Source of the DNA: Coix lacryma-jobi var. lacryma-jobi
Taxonomy: Eukaryota > Streptophyta > Magnoliopsida > Poales > Poaceae
Direction: 5' to 3'
Length of the DNA stretch: 64,000 nucleotides
Assembly (NCBI GenBank): GCA_009763385.1
Contig: CM019830.1
Location: forward strand, 94,180,649-94,244,648
This document shows, one piece after another, positions 34,843-46,260 of this stretch (positions are counted from its first letter, which is position 1; each line of letters begins with the position of its first letter). The notes under the pieces are model-generated. The model was given only the letters and a program-made list of their open reading frames with translations. It did not search any database and had not been told where the DNA came from. Both the position numbers and the translations under genes were made by a program.

Positions 34843-36757
34843 TGTTGACGGAAGTTATATCATGTTTTACCTTATCAAAATACCGTCAACAGGCCTCGTT
34901 TTCAAGGAAGAATAGCATATCATGAGCATATTTATCACTAATAAGTTCCACTTGTACTCTTAGCTTGTGAACATATAGGAGATGGCAAAATGAACAAAAT
35001 GAGGCCAGGTGGGCCCACCAAGGGGTTCGGGCGACCCCACCTTTGGGCCACCTCGGCCATGGTGACATGGCATGATCCAAGAGAAGCATGTTCAAGCCAA
35101 TATCAACCATTGGATCAAGCATGTGTTTTTGCTCAATGGTACAAGATGAGAAGCACATGGATTCATGGGTCCACACCGGAAACCAAATGCAACCAACTTC
35201 ACAAGACTTGCTCCATGACATGTGGGGTCACCAAGGGAGAGAAGAAGGTGGGCCAGCCCTGTCATAGGGGGGTTGGCCGACCCCCCTTGGTGGGACCCAA
35301 CAACACTATTCATCAGGATGACATCAGCACCTTCTAGAAGGTGTACCCCGGGCCCACATGTCAGGGACAGGGGTCGGCCGACCCCATGGTGACCCTCATC
35401 CAAGTCAGTGGCAAAATGCATGTTTGACACGTGAAGAACATCCAAGCCATCCATCCATGGCGGTTACAATGACGGTGGATCAAAGGGTTGAGAGATGGGG
35501 AGCACACGGATCGCTGACGTAGCGCCGGAGTAGCCCCTACTCCACCTCCACTATAAATAGAGGCCTTCACCCTCTCATTCAACACATCCCATCTCACACA
35601 TCTCCACTCTCATGTGAGATCAAGCAAGAGTAGTAGTAGTTAGTCTAGAGTGGGAGTTAGAGTTGAGTCGGGCGAAGCTCGGGTCTCCGGAGTCGTCTTC
35701 TGGGAGTCTGGTATAGCCCTTGTATCTTTCTTCTTTTGTAAGACTTTATTTATTTAATATATTATTATTTCTTTACTTTACTTTGCATTTACTTAGGTAT
35801 TTATTTAAGTATTTACTTAGTGCAAGTCTATATTTATATAGTCTTGTTGTGTGCTTATCTTAGTTCTATAGTTGTCATAGTTAGATTGATTTCCTTTAAA
35901 TAGCTTCTTGTGTGTGCGTCATCGTCCTATCTTAGGATAGGGGCTTTAGCTATTTTGATCGATAGCTAAAGGTGTAGATAAGTGTGAGCGTGGTGCTCAT
36001 ACTTCATCTTATCTTTGACTACCGCTGGCTTGCACGGACAGTAGGGGCGCATGGGCAAAAGGTGACAGATTTTGCCTGGCTACCTAGATCCCCTCACGTG
36101 AACTCAGGCTAGTTCTTAAAAGGTAAGGCGTCCATAAGCCAAATATCCGCTTGAGTACTGGGTTAGGTGAACAACCTTCTATCGCTTTACTCTCTCGTTT
36201 ATCCCTCTCACACAAGTAGCAAGGCGTCAATCTAGTTAAGTCATCTATTTAATTAGGATTAGTTCATTGGAGTAAAGGTAGAAACATAGGAGTACTTTAT
36301 ACTCACTCGTTGTCCTCCCACCTAGCTAACTCTACTAAAGTTATTTTTCATATCATATACTCTTTGCTTAACTTATTTATCTTATCTATCTATCCTCCCT
36401 TATATCCACTTATACCCCTTTGCTTCTCTAATTGGTAATAGATTATAGTAAGACTATAGGATCTATCTTTCCTCTCTCTACATCTTTCCTAGCTTGCTTT
36501 CCTTTGGGATAAAATAAATAACGATACCTTGGAATACTCCCGGGTGAAGTGCTACATCGGTATTTTCTGTGCGCTTGCGGAACTATCGAATAGTCAATAG
36601 TTTTACCACCAAGACACTTCTGGCGCTGTTGCTGGGGTTAGGCTCCATAGTCTAGTTCTAGTGGTTGCGTTAAGAAGTGTCAACAAGCGTTTCTGGCGCC
36701 GTTGCCGGGGATAGATTAAAACTCTATTCTTAGTAGCGACGCTAAGAAATACCAACA
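34843..36757 (+). mobile_element. F: LTR-only gypsy insertion with ATGAT duplication
   Basis: This 1915-bp insertion is flanked by ATGAT on both sides (34838-34842, 36758-36762). It starts TGTTGACGG and ends ACCAACA. It has LTR features (TATA box at 35551; AATAACGATACCTTGGAATAC and TGTGCGCTTGCGG shared with H and L) but no coding region. Unexpectedly, two PBS-like strings, TGGCGCTGTTGCTGGGG (36631) and TGGCGCCGTTGCCGGGG (36697), lie inside its right end, in a duplicated block of about 60-65 bp. It is best read as a solo LTR, or minimal element, of an Athila-like family whose right end extends past the PBS. Confidence 0.85.
35551..35560 (+). promoter_or_regulatory. F: TATA box
   Basis: CTATAAATAG lies about 700 bp into the LTR, followed by a C/T-rich stretch, the form of a plant pol II core promoter. 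Confidence 0.65.
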
Positions 36758-36762
36758 ATGAT

Positions 36763-37922
36763 GCACACAACCGATTCCTCTCCCCTTAGTTGAACATGGG
36801 AGGCATGATTTGTCCAATTCTCCCCCTTAGATGAAAATGCACCATCAAGTGAAAAATGCATCAAGAAGCAATCAAGCAAGGTCTCCCCCTGGGAAAATGC
36901 ACCATCAAATGTGCCAGCAAAAGAAGTTCTCCCCCTTCCAAAATGCATATGAGTCATAATGCAAGTTAGCAACTTCAGGAATATAGTCAAGAAAATGCAA
37001 GGATGCTCTAAAAAGTAAAGCTCCAATGACTCACTGGAAAGTATACAAGCTAGCGAAGGCTCAAACTGATCACCAAATATGAAATATGAACATATGAGCA
37101 AAATGAGCAGTTTTTAGCCAAAAAGGTATTCACCATCAAAATAGCACAAAGCATGCATAGACAGGAAATCAGACAAGTGCTAATCATGTATACAAGGTGA
37201 ACTACCCCTAACACAGTTCAATCATCATGCTATAGAATGAAACATAGACTTGTGTATCCAAATTTTATCGGAGTTGCAGCGGTTAAGATTACACAAGTTC
37301 AAATTTCAGCATGTGATTGCGAGAGGTTGAAAGCTTGTCATTGCCTAACTTTCCAACTGTGCGAAGCCTATGCAGAAGCAATCAGAAGCTTAAGGCAACA
37401 GTTTCGGTCATACACTACACAGCTCAAGTTTAACTCAAGGTGCAATGAGAAACAGTCTCGAAAACTGTGATGTGTTGACAAGCAATCCCATCTCGATCTT
37501 TTCAATTTACTTAAAACTTGGTTCAGATTTTATTGACAGAATATGAACAGACCAAGCAAGTGACAGACTCAGAACTAGAGACATAGCAACCTAGCATATA
37601 TAAAAAGCACGAGTGAATTCAACACATCCTACACATGCTAGTTGCATATCTCAATGGTGAACATTTTCAAGTTTTATGTTTGTTAAGCAGATTCACGATT
37701 CAAAAATAGCTCAGCTCACAACATGTTTTAGTGATCAGAAGGAGCATAAGCTACTAGCATCAACATATAGCATAGGAGCATACTAAACAGAGCATAATTA
37801 CATTTTAAAGATTATATGCATGAAGCTCAGAATGTAAAAGCGTATGCTGAAATACAAAAGAAAAACAAAGCAAACGAGAAAATAGTCAGTCTATGACACA
37901 AGATCCAAAATGTTTCCCCCAT
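36763..37922 (-). mobile_element. E: 3' untranslated region, second part
   Basis: Non-coding DNA lies between the RNase H stop and the LTR, homologous to 57563-58163 in B for its first 600 bp. It contains three to four CTCCCCCTT blocks (polypurine on the minus strand) near 36820, 36890 and 36932. I see no antisense gene or other conserved frame here. Confidence 0.75.
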
Positions 37923-40900
37923 CTAAAAGGGCAAACACACACCAAGCTCACCCCTCAACCGATTAAAGGTTGATTCGTCCAAAGGCTTGGTGAAAATATC
38001 AGCCAACTGATGATGAGTATTGACATGGCGAAGGTCGATATCACCCTTCTCATAGTGGTCTCGGAAAAAGTGAAAGCGCACATCAATGTGTTTGGTCTTC
38101 GAGTGAAGCACGGGGTTCTTAGCAACGCTAATCGCACTCGTGCTGTCACAAAGCAAAGGAACATGAGAAAAGCTCAGACCAAAATCACGCAAAGTGGCCA
38201 TCATCCAAAGCAACTAGGAACAGCAGCTAGCCGCAGCAACATACTCAGCCTCCATGGTAGACTGGGCGACACTAGACTGCTTGCGAGAAGACCACGATAC
38301 AAGAGAAGAACCAATAAATTGGCAAGTCCCAGAAGTGGACTTGCGCTCAATGCGACAACCAGCAAAATCGGCATCGGAATAACCGCAAAGGGAGAGGGTG
38401 GAGGAAGCTGAATACCAAATCCCGAACTCAGGTGTGAAACAAAGGTACCTGAAAATGCGCTTCACTGCCTCACGGTGAGAAGTGCGCGGCGATGCCAGAA
38501 AGCGCGCGCACAGGCACACCGCGAACTGGATGTCCGGGCGTGTCGCCGTCAGGTAGAGCAGCGACCCGATCATGCTTCAGTACTCCTTCTGGTCCACAGC
38601 TTCTCCATCCTTGTCCGCATCCAGGGCCGTCGTGGTTGACATGGGTGTTGGAAGAGGCTTGGCCTCACCCATATCGAACCTCTTCAGCAAGTCCTTGGTA
38701 TACTTGCCCTGGTGCACAAACGTCCCTTCTTGGGATTACTTAATTTGCAATCCGAGAAAGAAAGTCAGCTCGCCCATCATACTCATCTTGAACTCCTTGC
38801 TCATAGTATCTGCAAACTTGGCAACAAAAGCGTGAGAAGAACCACCGAAAATGATATCATCCACGTAAATCTGGACCAAGAGAGTGTCTTTGCCTTGCTT
38901 GAGGAGAAAGAGAGTTTTATCCACACATCCCATTTTAAAACCCTTAGCAAGCAAAAAGGTTTTCAACCTATCATACCAGGCTCTAGGGGCTTGTTTCAAA
39001 CCATATAAAGCTTTGTGGAGTTTGAAAACATGATTTGGAAACTTGGAATTTTCAAAACCGGTGGGTTGTTCAACATAAACCTCTTCTTCTATGTAGCCGT
39101 TTAAGAAGGCACTTTTGACATCCATTTGGAAAAGTTTGAAACCTTTGGATGCGGCAAAAGCCAAGAGTGTCCTAATAGCCTCCAAATGAGCCACAGGAGC
39201 AAAAGTCTCCACATAGTCTATCCCCTCCTTCTGACTATAGCCCTTCACTACAAGCCTGGCCTTGTTTCTAACAACGTGGCCATCCTCTCCTTGCTTGTTT
39301 TTGAAAACCCATTTTGTCCCTATAGGCTTACAGTCTGGAGGAGGTGGAACTAAAACCCAAACCTGATTTCGCTCAAAGTTCTCTAACTCCTCATGCATGG
39401 CATTGACCCAATCCGGATCCGTCAAAGCGTGTCCAACATCTCAGGGCTCAAAATTAGCAACAAAAGCAGAATGAGCAAAGTGAGAGATTTGTGACCTGGA
39501 CCGAGTGACACGTTCATCAATGTTGCCGATCATCTGCTGAGGGGGGTGTTGGCACTGGATGTGTCATGGCGCCTCCCGTGTAGAAGTGATCTCCTCCAAA
39601 ACAGCAGCTGGCGCCTTCCCGGGTACAAAAGGTACCGCTCGGGGTGGCGGATCCCATGGCCCCCAGGAAGAGGAAGTGTCAGGGCCGTGAGTTGTAGTAG
39701 AAGCCGCTCCTTGTGGCACAGCGGGTGGAGGGGGTGCTGGATCATCCATACCTTCAGCACCCTCGTCCTCGTCATCAAAAAGAGGCTCACCAACCTCATG
39801 ATCACCTGCACGCTCAAAACGAGAAGAAGGACAAACCATGGTCTCATCGAAGGTGACATCGGATGTCTCCATGACTCGGTTAGTATCAAGGTTAAGTACA
39901 CGATAAGCTCTAGTGTGCGTGCCATAACCCAAAAATACACCGTCAGAAGAGCGAGACTCAAATTTGTCTAGGTTGCCTTTCTTCAATATAAAACAGTGGC
40001 AACCGAAGACTCTAAAATAACTCACCTTGGGCTGTCTCCCAAATCGCAACTCATAAGAAGTCTTTTTCAAGAAGGCTCGGAGAAAAATGCGATTGGAAAT
40101 ATAGCATGCAGTGTTCATAGCTTCGGCCCAATATCGCCTAGGAGTCCTATGCTCATCGAGCATCGTCCTTGCCATCTCTACAAGGGTCCGATTCTTCCTC
40201 TCTACAACACCATTTTGGGGCGGTGTGTAGGGGGAAGAAAACTGATGCTCCAACCCCAAAGTGTTACAAAACTTCTCAAAATCTGAATTCTTGAATTCAG
40301 AACCATTATCACTTCTAATAGCTCGTATCGAGTTCAAAGGGAACTCGTTCTGAAGACGCAAAATCAGATTGCGAGCAAAAGAAAAAGTCTCGGTCTTCTC
40401 AGACAAAAAGAAGACCCACGAATACCTCGAAAAGTCATCAACAACAACAAGCACATACCACTTCCCCCCAACCGAGCTCACCCGAGCCGGACCAACAAGG
40501 TCCATGTGTAAAAGCTCTCCAAGGCGCTGTGTCATGACCTAAGTCACTGGATGGTGGGGGCGGCAACCATCTTCCCATGTCTGCAAGAATGGCAAACAAG
40601 ATCCTTCTCCATTGACAGCTTGGGCAATCCTCGGATTAGGCCAAGTGAGCTAAGTCTTGCAAGCAAGTTGAAGCTCAAATGTCCCAGTCTCCTATGCCAC
40701 TTCCAAAGATTAGAGGAGGAAGGACCAGCCACAAGACAGCGAGAAATACCAAACGACTCCGAGAAATTCGCACGAAAGACTTTCCCAAAGGGCGAAATCA
40801 TACAAACAAGATTGCCCTGAGGATCTAAAATGCGACTGAGATTCGGTTTAAAACGAATCTCATAGTCATCATCAAAAAGTTGCGAAACAAAGAGAAGGTT

Positions 40901-41107
40901 AAAATGCAAGTTAGAAACAAGGGCAACATCACGCAACACAAAGTGCTCATTAACTTGCACCGACCCACGAGACATCACTTTACCTTTGCTATTGTCGCCG
41001 AAGGTGATAAACTCCTTTCTGGCGACTGGACTAAGACTGGAGAACCACTTGGCGTTTCCGGTCATGTGCCTCGAGCAACCGGAATCCACCAACCGAACGT
41101 CCTCCAA
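37923..41107 (-). pseudogene. E: copia pol (protease, integrase, RT, RNase H), lightly damaged
   Basis: Minus-strand order is copia-type. Protease begins 41107 with LVDSGCSRHMTG. The GAG-pre-integrase region has CHSCRHGKM. Integrase in 39564-40535 keeps the triad Asp (HMDLVGP), Asp (RSDNGSEF) and Glu (NGVVERKN), with 35 residues between the last two. RT in 38736-39425 has LFQMDVKSAFLNGYIEEE and QIYVDDIIFGG. RNase H in 37923-38573 has YSDADFAGC, STMEAEYVAAA and LLCDSTSAI. Breaks: a one-base loss near 40555, and in-frame stops near 39564, 39440, 38736, 38574 and 38214, two of them Arg CGA to TGA by comparison with B. Confidence 0.92.
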
Positions 41108-41121
41108 TCATTTTACCTACA

Positions 41122-43730
41122 TCAATAAAAAGACATAGGGTGAGCATACGGTCCAACACTGGGGTTAGTGAAGTAGGAAGAATACCAGTGTTGGGCCGGC
41201 TGCTCAAAAGAACGGTCAGTGTAAAAACCATCCCTAGCAGGTCTACGGGGATAGCGATCACCACGCACAGGAAAACATGGTCCGCTAAGGAAGGAGCGTC
41301 CATCGCGACAGTCAAAACGCGGTGGAGGGAAACGCTCAACAAAGTATCCGCCACGGGGTCCATATCCTGCAAAACCAGGATCCCGCTGGGCAACACCTCC
41401 CTGACGCCTAGGACCTTGAGGGACTGCACCTCTAGACCTAGCAGCTCTCCTCTGAACATTCGGCACATGTACATCATGGAAAGGATGGTATATGTCCGGA
41501 TTGTTCATCTCCCTAGCACGGCGCGCCTCTCTCTTGCGCCGAAAGCAGAACTCACTCAAGTGTCCATCTGTCCCACAGTGCTCACAATGGTACCTCACCA
41601 CTCTCAAAGGGGGTTGTTGGTACTCACGGTTGTGGGTGTGGATCAATTTGCCCTTCTGTGGCATAAGCTCCTCCTGGATAGGTGGCATTGTATCCAGCTT
41701 GTTTTTTAGGTGGTTGGGTTTGGGATGCCACATTGGTTCTTGGGTGGAGCTCTCGGAGGTTCCTCAACCACTCCGTCCTTGGTGTTAGGCTTAGGAGGCT
41801 CTTTGAGTGGAAGCTTGGTAAGTTTGGGAGTAATGGTGGAGTTGGGCTTCTCACAAGGATTAAGACCACTCGACTCTCCAATCTTCCCAAAAGCAGAAAG
41901 ATCAACACCCGGAGCAAAACCTACACCTGGACCTCCAGCAGCTCGCTTAAACTGAGCGATCATCATCCCGAGCTGTGGCTCACTACAAGAGACCCATGAC
42001 AAGATGGTCCAAAGGTATGTGTTTTCTTCCTCGGTTTGCATCTTGTCATGCTTCACATTGGCAATCTCCATCTCCAAACCCTCACACAAAGCGCACCTAG
42101 TCACACAAGTGCTACCCGAGTTGGCCTCCTCAAGAGACTCAATCTTGGCATTATTTTCTGCCAACTCGGTCTGCAAGACTGGACAAGACTTGCAAGCACC
42201 CAACAACAAGGGTCTAGCCCGGAGCTCATCCACCTCTCCGACCAAAACAGCATACTTAACTCTCAAAGTGAGAAGGTCAGTCATGTGCTTGGTGCACATC
42301 TCACACTCCACCTCCTCAGAAATGACCACGGTGGACCTAGCAAACTCAAGCTCCCTCACCGTGTCTTCCCACTTCTGCCTAAACTCCTTGCGCTCTCTAG
42401 CGGCACGCCTAAGCAGCTTATCCTGACTAAGCAAGGCGGCAGTAAGCTTCTCGACCTCAGCAAAAAGCTCGTCGTGGGTGAGAGATACCTGGGAGGTGTC
42501 GTCATCGTCGTCGTTCCGAGGGGTGTCCTCCAGCCTGCCGTCGACCTCATCAATAAGGGCCATGGTGCAGAAACCCTCGTCGTCGGCGAAGAAGCAGAGG
42601 CCATTCAGCTTGTCCTCGATCCTCTTCTTCTTCTCGGACTCGTCATCGCTTGAGCAAGCGGAGTCGTCATCCGAGCCATCGACGTCACTGAGCGTGGCGA
42701 AGAACGCACGCTGCTCAGCCTGGGCCTTCTCCAAGTACTTCTTCTTGATGTACTCCTTGTCGAAGTTGCCCCTCCGCTTGTGCTTTGCGGGGACGTACTT
42801 CTCCTTGCGCTTGCCGGAGTCGTACTTGTGCCCATGATCGCCCTTCCCAGATGTGTGCTTCTTCTTGGGACAGTTGGCGATGAAGTGGTCGGGGTCGCCG
42901 CACTCAAAGCATCCTGAGCGTCCTCCTCCGCGGTGGCGGTTCATGCGGTTGTTGTGGAACCGCGAGAACCGGTTGGTGAGCAAAGTCAACTCGTCATCCC
43001 CCAAAGACTCCAGCTCGTCCTCTGTGACAGAAAAGAGTGAAGAGAGTGCAAATCCTCCAGAGGAGTTAGTAGAAGAGCCAGAAACCAAAGCCATAGTCAG
43101 GCCAGAAGGATTTTCATAAGAAGCCCTTGACATGGCGTCAATCTCACTAGACTTGAGCTTACTAAAGAGCTCGTCGCAAGTGAGGGTCTCATAGTTAGAC
43201 GATTCGATGATCGCCTGGACCTTTGAGTCCCACACCGACCGATCAAGAGTATGCAAAAGCTTCAAAGCTCTCTCATGATCGTCGAAAGGCAACAACTCCT
43301 TGTTCGCTCTCATCTTGTTGACAATGACCTGAAAGCGAGCGAATAAACTTTCTATGCTCTCGCCAGGCATGTGTCGAAAGTTCTCATACTCCCGCTTGTG
43401 CGACTCATAGAGACGGGATTTGACTTGAGTGGTTCCCTCATGAAAGCGCATGAGGGTTCCCCAAATCTCATGAGCCGTGGGGAGATGAGAAACGCGATCA
43501 AACTTGGACATGCTCAAACAGGAGAAAAGAGCGTTTCGTGCTCGGCTATTGGCATCGTGCTCATCTATTTGAAGCTGAGTGACACGAGCAGCCAAGACCA
43601 CGTAATCCTCTTTGTTGCAAATCTCCCAAACAGAAGAGCCCATGCTCTGAATATAGGCCGACATGCGTATCTTCCAATACGCATAGTTCGTCCCATCAAA
43701 GAACGGCGGTTTGCCCACGCCACGATCCAT
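41122..43730 (-). pseudogene. E: copia gag with two zinc knuckles
   Basis: The best-preserved gag of the window. A 674-residue frame (41706-43730) has a UBN2-type N-terminus (1-200), zinc knuckle CFECGDPDHFIANC at residues 274-287, and a Lys-rich then acidic segment. A coiled coil with paired cysteines follows (CKSC, CALCEG). A one-base loss near 41740 moves the rest to 41122-41733, which holds a second knuckle, CEHCGTDGHLSEFC, and an Arg/Pro/Gly-rich tail. The stop precedes pol by 14 bases, and pol is in another frame. Confidence 0.9.
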
Positions 43731-43776
43731 GTCGCCTTTTGTGGATCTGGAACCGGCTAAGGTAGAAGATCATTAA

Positions 43777-43791
43777 CCCGCTCCGATACCA
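43777..43791 (-). promoter_or_regulatory. E: primer binding site (initiator tRNA-Met type)
   Basis: On the minus strand TGGTATCGGAGCGGG lies two bases inside the 5' LTR, identical to B. Confidence 0.88.
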
Positions 43792-44063
43792 ATTGAAGGA
43801 CCGAGAATGCAACCAGAAAGCGACCAGAGGGGGGGTGAATGGGAGCTTCAAACTTTCCTTTCAGGAACTTGTTGCCACTGTCCCTAAAGTCAACCCCAAG
43901 AGCAAACCCTAGAGCTCGTAAGTGTCCACGACCTTAGATGTAGGGTGGATGCTTCCAAAAAGCACAGCGAGACACTACACGATTCTAGAAACCCAACGCA
44001 AAAACCGGAAATCAAAATCGACAATGAACGAACGAACCACGGACGAAACTGCGTGAACTCAGC

Positions 44064-44336
44064 AGCATCGGACGCTGGCAGCGTTCGATGACCCAGCACC
44101 GGACGCGTCCGATGCAAAACTGGCCAGAATGGAACCATACTGGACACCCATCGGACGCTGTGAACAGTGACCTTCCATCGTCCGATGGTCACACTCCAGA
44201 CGCGTCCGATGGACAGCGGAGCGTCCGGTTCTAGCGTCCGATGCTCCTTAGAAAGTGTCAGAAAACAACACGTGGCAGCGACGCGTCCGATGTAATTCGG
44301 TCATCATCCGATGCCTCAAACCCTAGCGTCCGATGG
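44064..44336 (-). repeat. GCGTCCGATGC motif array in E 5' LTR
   Basis: Same series as at 32734-33006. Several sites differ by single C/T or G/A changes between the two LTRs (for example GCGTTCGATG here against GCGTCCGATG there), showing post-insertion decay of the motif. Confidence 0.8.
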
Positions 44337-45123
44337 CCCCGATTCTGTGCTGTTCTCCCACGAATTCAACCCGATCTCCTCTGATTCAAAAGTAGTAAGG
44401 CTTAGACTTTGTATGAGGAGTTCCAAGGAGGTTAGTGAACTATCCCAAAAGAATCATGGCTCGAACCTAACTCCAAATCGGTGAATTGCAAGAATTCAGG
44501 GCAAGGGAGCAAAACTTGATCCAAAACGAAAATCGGTCGATCTACTAGCTCGTGAGGTTTGAGAAGATTTCCTTTGGTGGAAAGAAGTACCTCACGATCT
44601 AGAACAACTCTATTCAAACGGATTTGCAAAAGATCCTCCGAGCAAAAAGATCGATCGACGGGAAAAACGTGGAGAAAAAGATTCCGCGAAGAACATGAAC
44701 AAAACGCGAATCGCAACCACAAATTTGCAACCGTGTGGCTGCCACACGCTACAATAGTGAGATTACGGTCTCAAAATCTCATGGGCACAAAGGTATTGTT
44801 CTCTTCTCTGTGGATCTCAGGTTCGCTACAGCAGGAGATGGGGAGAGTAAGAAACCCTAGAAGCAAAAGAGCAAATGACTGAGATACTTGGGGAGGTGGG
44901 TGTCTCCCCCTACTTATCCTAATTCTAACTATTCCTAATTCCCACTCTACCCCTAACTACTTACAGAGCGAACCAGCTAAATCCTAAGGTTATTCTGGAC
45001 CAACTCGAGGTAGGTGGTGATCCGACGGCCACGCCCGCACAATAGGTAGCGTTGCCTCGACGCAACCTCACCGATTGCCGCCACGTGCTGCCATTGCTCT
45101 GCGTCCTCTTCACGGACTTCGCC

Positions 45124-45348
45124 CCCGGTTTTGTGGCCCAAACCGGGAAACCAGCCTTCACAGCCAACCCCTAGTTTTGAGGCCCAAACCGGGAAACCAG
45201 CCGACCAGCATCTGAGTTTTGAGGCCCAAACTCAGCAAACCCGCAGCACCCAGGTTTTGAGTCCCAAACCTGGAAACCGTCCTCAGCCCGAGTTTTGTGG
45301 CCCAAACTCGGAAACCATCAGCACCCAGGTTTTGAGGCCCAAACCTGG
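45124..45348 (-). repeat. Array of six covarying hairpins in E 5' LTR
   Basis: Arms run from CCCGG/CCGGG (45124) to CCAGG/CCTGG (ending 45348). The last unit is perfect here but has CCTAG in the 3' LTR, so the perfect dyad is the ancestral state. Confidence 0.85.
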
Positions 45349-45738
45349 AAACCGTCCACCCGATGGTTTTTCTCTGGCTCTACCACCAAACCGATGCTGA
45401 TATAGGGGATGCACCTCCCGTGCACCCCGTCCACCGACACGTGTCCCCAGGTCCTCGACCCGAGCAACACCATGTCACACAAGTCTTCGCTCGTCGCTGT
45501 CCAAGGCTGCCAGCCACCACAGCTGATCCTCAGGCCACCGGTCCCTCAGTCCAAGCCTCACGTCCGCCCATCACCGCTCCCAGTCCGTCGGCACGGCACG
45601 TCTCTACTTGACCTTCACCTTGCCCTCGATCACCGTCTCCGTGCTCGACACCTGCACAACACAAGCCAAAGAACATGCGATCAAACCCGTTGACAATCAC
45701 TCATCACTCGAGACTCGGCATACACCCATGTATCCGCA

Positions 45739-46260
45739 TGTCGGAAAGAGTTTTGCCTTTTTCTCCGTTGCTGAAACTCAAGAAAGATCAGAAATTCTTA
45801 TGGGGTGACGTACAACAGAAAGCTTTTGATGAAATTAAAGAGTATATGAAAGTGCTACCAGTATTAATACCTCCTCAGTTTGGTGAGCCTTTCAAGTTGT
45901 ACGTGGCAGCCGATGAACTGACAATAGGATCGGCTCTTATGCAAGAATTTGAAGGGAAAGAAAGAGTAATAGCCTACCTTAGCCAAAAATTGTTAGACCT
46001 AGAGACGAGGTATTCGGCTACGGAGAAGCTTTGTTTATGTGTGTATTACTCATGCACCAAGTTTAGGCATTACTTGTTAAATGCCGAATGCATAATAGTT
46101 TCTGAATTTGACGTAATAAAACATATGTTGTCAATGCCTATTCTAAACGGAAGAATCAGCAAGTGGATTTTAGCATTGTCAGAGTTTGATTTAAGATACG
46201 AATCGGCAAAAGGCAGTGAAAGGTCAAGTCATTGCCGATTTCGTTACTCATCATCGTGAT
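45739..46260 (+). pseudogene. C: RT C-terminal and connection domain
   Basis: Coding resumes after E in the frame interrupted at 32462. It reads FSPLLKLKKDQKFLWGDVQQ, then KLYVAADELTIGSALMQEF, YSATEKLCLCVYYSCTKFRHY and SKWILALSEFDLRYESAKG. These are the thumb and connection segments of gypsy RT, with the first, degenerate RNase H. A one-base shift near 46216 moves the frame for the next domain. Confidence 0.85.

Larger units (their letters stand above)
43794..45738 (-). mobile_element. E: copia 5' LTR (minus strand)
   Basis: This 1945-bp LTR runs from TGAAGGACC to ...TGTATCCGCA, with right flank TGTCG (45739-45743) completing E's target duplication. E spans 32463-45738, 13.3 kb including F. 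The hairpin array is at 45124-45348 and the motif array at 44064-44336. Apart from the 39-bp indel, the two E LTRs differ by scattered substitutions. Confidence 0.93.

Noticed and set aside
35092..35597. Antisense frames in F (about 120 and 78 residues)
   Set aside because: They lie within an LTR over promoter and leader sequence, with no domain and no counterpart in the H or L LTRs.
37237..37470. 77-residue frame in E's 3' untranslated region
   Set aside because: The homologous B region (57563-58163) does not keep the frame, so it is chance.
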